A DNA stretch of 37,626 nt from a bacterium. Lineage in GTDB: Bacteria > SZUA-182 > DTGQ01. The notes beneath the pieces were generated by a model. That model was not told the DNA's origin and searched no databases. It saw only the letters and a list, made by a program, of their open reading frames with translations. Location of the stretch: positions 1-37,626 of the forward strand of contig JBFLZW010000005.1 of NCBI GenBank assembly GCA_040755755.1. The letters are read 5' to 3'. The position numbers were made by a program, and so were the translations under genes. Below are positions 34,226 to 37,626 of the stretch, in pieces (within the stretch, counting starts at the first letter, position 1; the number at the start of each line of letters is the position of its first letter).

Positions 34226-35656
34226 TCAGTCTGCGGCCTTGAATCGTACACGTCGGCGTAAGGCATGAAATATGGAAACCGCCAGGCCGACATCTTCCGG
34301 GGTTATCAGCAGAATATGGCGCAGGTTTATTCCCGCCTCCCGCGTGAAAAATCCTGTGGTTAAAGCCGCGCTGGTCGAATACGAGACCGTGCTGGCAATC
34401 GCCGCGCCCGTGATGCCGAACCGAGGAATGAGCAGCAGGTCGAGAGACAGGGTGACCAGGAGTCCGGCCAGACTGATGAGGAAATTGACCCGCGGCTGGC
34501 CGATTCCGGCGATGTAAGAGCTCAGAACATTCACCATGCCGAAAGCAACGACTCCCGGCAGCAGCCACAGGAACGGGATGATACTCCGGCGGAAAGCAAG
34601 GCCATATATCAAAGGCAGCATAAAATGGGCACAGAGCGACAGAACCAGGGCCAGGGCAAAGCTTACCCAGAGGGTGAAGCGGGTGATTTGAGCTGTACCG
34701 GCCGCATTTTCCGAGGCAGCTTCCTGGGAGGCGGCGATTTTGGGCAGCAGGACCCTGGCCGCTGCCTGCGATATCAACCAGATCACCTGAGCCAGGTTGA
34801 CCGCCAGGGCGTAGAGCCCTACACCCTCGATACCCACAAAGAAACTGACCATAAAGACATCCAGCCGGTAATTGAGAAACTGGCTGAAATTGGCCAGGTA
34901 ACAGGGCAAAGCAAAGGCTGTAAGCTCCCGTAACCCGGTTCGCCTGATTCCGGTTTTACCCTGCGATAGCGCCGGATAGAGAGCATGGAGGAGGATGAGG
35001 CTGGTCAGGACCAGCGAGGCCACATGGATCCAGATAAAGACCACAGCCGATGCCCGGCTCTGCCGGATGGCCGAAACACCGATTGCAGTCACGAGCATGC
35101 CAAAGAACAGAACCCGATTGATCAGATCGAGGCGGTTGACCTTGATTATCTCCTGAAGCCCCATAAGTATTGCCCGCCAGTAAGCGGACATTACAGTAAA
35201 GGTGAGAGAAATGGCAATGGCCATGATAGCCTGACCTTCCATATGGGGCGGCAGCAGCGCTGTCGAATAGGCCGTATGCTGCACGATGAAGAGAAGCACG
35301 GCAGCCGCCAGCCCCTGACACGGGGCCAGGAGCATAAGCCGCTGGGCCAGTGGGCCCGGGGCGGCATCACCCCTGGCTATCACGTAGACCACTCCTATTG
35401 GCAGGGAAAAATCAAGCAGCACCTCAAGCAGGGTGGTTGTGGCAATCACCAGGTCGTAGCTGCCCTTGCCTGACGGTCCAAGGCTCCGGGCAAGGATAAT
35501 TCCGCATACGACCAGAAGCGGAGTGGCAATCAGGTTTGTGCCCAGGGTATGAAGCCCGCTGTACCAGAGAGACTTGAAGGCTCCGGGCTTGTCCGGCGAG
35601 GGATTTTGGGATGAAGGTCCGTTCTGTGTCTTTACGGGCATACGGTTTATCGGCAA
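34226..35656 (-). CDS. Polysaccharide/O-antigen flippase (MOP superfamily, Wzx-like)
   Basis: A 476-residue product with about 12-14 hydrophobic segments. The start of the domain (NLIATPLLVVCGIILARSLGPSGKGSYDLV) and the second-half repeat (GVGLYALAVNLAQVIWLISQAAARVLLPKI) are typical of the polysaccharide synthesis/Wzx family. It should flip lipid-linked sugars across the inner membrane. The start is TTG at 35656 or ATG at 35641; neither has a good ribosome site. It lies five bases after a GT9 gene, so the three genes to 37429 form one operon for cell-surface glycan. Confidence 0.9.
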   Translation of the reverse strand: MPINRMPVKTQNGPSSQNPSPDKPGAFKSLWYSGLHTLGTNLIATPLLVVCGIILARSLGPSGKGSYDLVIATTTLLEVLLDFSLPIGVVYVIARGDAAPGPLAQRLMLLAPCQGLAAAVLLFIVQHTAYSTALLPPHMEGQAIMAIAISLTFTVMSAYWRAILMGLQEIIKVNRLDLINRVLFFGMLVTAIGVSAIRQSRASAVVFIWIHVASLVLTSLILLHALYPALSQGKTGIRRTGLRELTAFALPCYLANFSQFLNYRLDVFMVSFFVGIEGVGLYALAVNLAQVIWLISQAAARVLLPKIAASQEAASENAAGTAQITRFTLWVSFALALVLSLCAHFMLPLIYGLAFRRSIIPFLWLLPGVVAFGMVNVLSSYIAGIGQPRVNFLISLAGLLVTLSLDLLLIPRFGITGAAIASTVSYSTSAALTTGFFTREAGINLRHILLITPEDVGLAVSIFHALRRRVRFKAAD

Positions 35657-35661
35657 GATGG

Positions 35662-36558
35662 TTATGGAGTTGCCTTTTTCCTGATAATCATAAGCGGTTT
35701 AAAAAATGCCTCAAAGAGTATCCTCTGGCAGATCCAGTTAATCTTGCGCAATAGTATGAAAGACCCTGAATAGGATTCGATGGAGCGGCATTTCACATCG
35801 AGTGGCCTTACCTCATCGATAATACCCGGCATGAGGGAGAAATAGGCTATGGCAATATCCTTGCCCAGAGCGTTTGCCGCATGCAGAAACACCGAATCGG
35901 CAACCACGATCAAGCGGGCCTTTTCCAGGAGGGCAAACGAGAAATTGATGTGCCGGTCGTGAATCGAATATGTTTTTCCCACCTCGATTACCGGAAGCGG
36001 CGGAAGCTGGAGAAGAACCCTGGCAGCCACATCCTCCGGCATATCTTTGACCGGATTTGCGGTCTGCCGGTGGAGGAAAATATAATTGTTCTCCTCATAC
36101 CCATGCTCCTGAAGCCAGGAGCGAGCCTGGGAACGGTCCTGATCGGAGAGATAAAGCTCTGTTCTCGTATCCGTGATCGGCCCAACACCCAATTCATTGG
36201 CTGTCCGTTGAATCTTATGAATGCCGTATCTCCATGCAGGCCGGTGCTTTATGCAGACGAGTTTTTCATACCCGTGTTCCCTGCGGATCATATTACCTGC
36301 CTGAAGATATTTTTCCAGCTTCTTCCGGTAATGCTCTCTATCCTCGACCTCCGGGATCACATGGACCATATCGAAATAGGGGCAGCGATCCAGTATCCCT
36401 GAGTCATGGACCATCTGCCTGACAGCGATGCCAAGGCGGCAGCCTGGATTGTGCCGGTAAAATTCCCGCAAAGCCGGGGTGGCGAGAATGAAATCACCGA
36501 GTCCATGCCAAAAGATAATGAGTATTGAAGAAGGCTTCACTTTGCCCGTTGTGCTCAT
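35662..36558 (-). CDS. GT9 (heptosyltransferase-like) glycosyltransferase
   Basis: A 298-residue product. The N-terminal motif ILIIFWHGLGDFILATPALREF is the GT9 signature. The C-terminal half has EVGKTYSIHD and VVADSVFLHAANALGK, the donor-binding region with D-S-x-x-x-H. It adds a sugar to LPS or a similar glycan using an ADP- or other nucleotide-heptose-type donor (specificity unknown). It is similar along its whole length to the next gene upstream (36566-37429). It ends in a basic, hydrophobic tail that may sit on the membrane. Confidence 0.9.
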   Translation of the reverse strand: MSTTGKVKPSSILIIFWHGLGDFILATPALREFYRHNPGCRLGIAVRQMVHDSGILDRCPYFDMVHVIPEVEDREHYRKKLEKYLQAGNMIRREHGYEKLVCIKHRPAWRYGIHKIQRTANELGVGPITDTRTELYLSDQDRSQARSWLQEHGYEENNYIFLHRQTANPVKDMPEDVAARVLLQLPPLPVIEVGKTYSIHDRHINFSFALLEKARLIVVADSVFLHAANALGKDIAIAYFSLMPGIIDEVRPLDVKCRSIESYSGSFILLRKINWICQRILFEAFFKPLMIIRKKATP

Positions 36559-36565
36559 ATGCCGC

Positions 36566-37429
36566 TTATTTTTTTATCTCAAAAAATGTCTTATAGATGC
36601 CTTTCTGACCCCACCAGTAAATCCGGCGCAGAAAATCGAGGTATCCGGAATAGGATTCTCTACATTCACAGTTACTCTGCAGCGGCCCGACCTCTTCCAC
36701 AATACCCGGCCTGATGGCGAAATAGGCTTTGGTGATATCCTTTCCCAGTGCATTGGCAGCATGGAGAAATACCGAGTCAACAACAATAATGTACCGTGCT
36801 TTTTCCAGGATGGCAAAGGAAAAGTTTATCGGTCTTTCCTGAATGGAATAGGTTTTCCCAACCTCTATCACCGGAAGCGGGGGGAGCTCTTTCAGGAACT
36901 CTTGGGCTACTTTCTCCGGCAGGTCTTTTGGAGGAAATGCCGTCTGCCGGTGGAGAAAAATGTAATTGTTTTCCTGATATCCATGCTCATCGAGCCAGGA
37001 GGATGCCTCGGATCGATCCTCGTTAGATAAATAAATTTCGGTCCTTGTATCTGTCAGCGGCCAGACACCCAATTCGTGAGCTGTACGGTGAATTTTGTGG
37101 ATACCGTATCTCCATGCAGGCTTCTGGTTGATACAGATCACTTTCTCGTATCCATGTGCCTTTTGTATCTCCTTCCCTTCCTGAACGCATCGTTTTAAGC
37201 CTCTTCTATAGGATCTGCCTTTCCATACATCGGAGATAATATGAATTTTGTGGAAATACGGGCATCTGTCCAGTATCCTGGAATCATAAACAAGCCTCTT
37301 GACCGCTATGCCGATGGTGCAATCGGGATTTGCCTTTGAAAATTCCCGAAATGCAGGGGTGGCCATAATAACATCTCCCAGGCCATGCCAGAAAAGTATC
37401 AGTATGGAAGAAGCGCCCTTCTTATGCAA
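36566..37429 (-). CDS. GT9 (heptosyltransferase-like) glycosyltransferase, tandem paralogue
   Basis: A 287-residue product. ILILFWHGLGDVIMATPAFREF, then EVGKTYSIQE and VVDSVFLHAANALGK. It shares most residues with the neighbour at 35662-36558 (for example PAWRYGIHKI, ENNYIFLHRQTA), so it is a tandem duplicate. The start is TTG at 37429, with a weak ribosome site (AAAGAAGA); no ATG is available nearby. Only seven bases separate its stop from the next ATG. The two enzymes may add successive sugars to the same glycan. Confidence 0.88.
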   Translation of the reverse strand: MHKKGASSILILFWHGLGDVIMATPAFREFSKANPDCTIGIAVKRLVYDSRILDRCPYFHKIHIISDVWKGRSYRRGLKRCVQEGKEIQKAHGYEKVICINQKPAWRYGIHKIHRTAHELGVWPLTDTRTEIYLSNEDRSEASSWLDEHGYQENNYIFLHRQTAFPPKDLPEKVAQEFLKELPPLPVIEVGKTYSIQERPINFSFAILEKARYIIVVDSVFLHAANALGKDITKAYFAIRPGIVEEVGPLQSNCECRESYSGYLDFLRRIYWWGQKGIYKTFFEIKK

Positions 37430-37561
37430 TGTATCTTCTTTGCCCCTTTGTGCTTTATGCTTGAGTAGTCACCCCATGCTAACATTATCACCTCGTATTG
37501 TCAAACCGGAGGTGATATAGCGAAAAAGAACCGAAGCTGCCGAAACAGAGGTATACTAAGA

Positions 37562-37626
37562 GGAATGGCACTTACATAAGCCAAGCTTATAATATAGAGA
37601 GGACACAAAGCACACAGGGAAAAAAG
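37562..37626. mobile_element. Start of a second copy of the 275-bp MITE (cut by window edge)
   Basis: GGAATGGCACTTACATAAG followed by CCAAGCTTATAATATAGAG and further bases matches the inverse of the right end of the element at 11206-11480. About 63 of 65 bases are the same, with one extra A near the end. It lies about 130 bases upstream of the GT9 operon. Confidence 0.9.

Overview
The window reads as a chromosomal segment of a Gram-negative, probably uncultivated environmental bacterium. It has sec-exported proteins, periplasmic sensor domains between two membrane segments, GT9-type glycosyltransferases, a sigma-54 activator and a full methylation-dependent chemotaxis set. The gene mix resembles Desulfobacterota, Nitrospirota or related candidate phyla. 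No rRNA, tRNA or universal marker gene is visible, so the phylum cannot be fixed.

Layout. (1) 1-4750, minus strand: three secreted Gly-Leu-Tyr repeat proteins (the first cut by the window edge) and a secreted subtilisin-like protease. This is a surface or matrix locus. (2) 5027-8826: a multi-pass GT-C-like membrane protein and two isoprenylcysteine-methyltransferase-like membrane proteins, separated by foldback repeats. (3) 8827-11550: an accessory stretch with a HicAB toxin-antitoxin pair (hicA frameshifted), a frameshifted Rpn/PD-(D/E)XK nuclease gene and a 275-bp MITE with an 8-bp target duplication. (4) 11551-15202, minus: a potassium-uptake operon with two separate TrkA proteins, an unannotated 46-residue membrane peptide, TrkH and a membrane-anchored OB-fold protein. 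(5) 15460-18852, plus: CheY, CheX, a YcgR/PilZ c-di-GMP effector and a sigma-54 response regulator with a non-canonical GAFTGA loop. (6) 19423-20864: a hendecad coiled-coil protein and a TrxR-like ferredoxin/flavodoxin NADP reductase without the CxxC pair. (7) 21068-27981, minus: the order of transcription is cheA, cheW, mcp, cheR, cheD, cheB. (8) 28331-31796, plus, divergent from cheA: a membrane histidine kinase and a receiver-PAS-kinase. (9) 31841-34094, minus: an Rpn-like gene split by a 166-bp MITE, and an HDOD protein. (10) 34226-37429, minus: two tandem GT9 glycosyltransferases and a Wzx/MOP flippase. The last 65 bases are the start of a second copy of the 275-bp MITE.

How the genes may work together. 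The receptor and the divergent histidine kinase both carry two tandem CZB (zinc-binding, HxxW / CxFGxW / HxxxH) domains between their two membrane segments, so the two pathways probably read the same extracytoplasmic signal. CheA carries, in the place of a P2 domain, two 24-residue repeats that fit the MshEN c-di-GMP-binding pattern, and a PilZ protein lies nearby. I infer a chemosensory module that combines zinc/redox input with c-di-GMP. No flagellar or pilus genes are in the window, so its output is unknown.

The intergenic DNA is rich in heptamer tandem repeats (AGTGGTC and AGGAGTC types), C-rich foldbacks and MITEs. Both Rpn-type genes and hicA are damaged, while the long core genes are intact.
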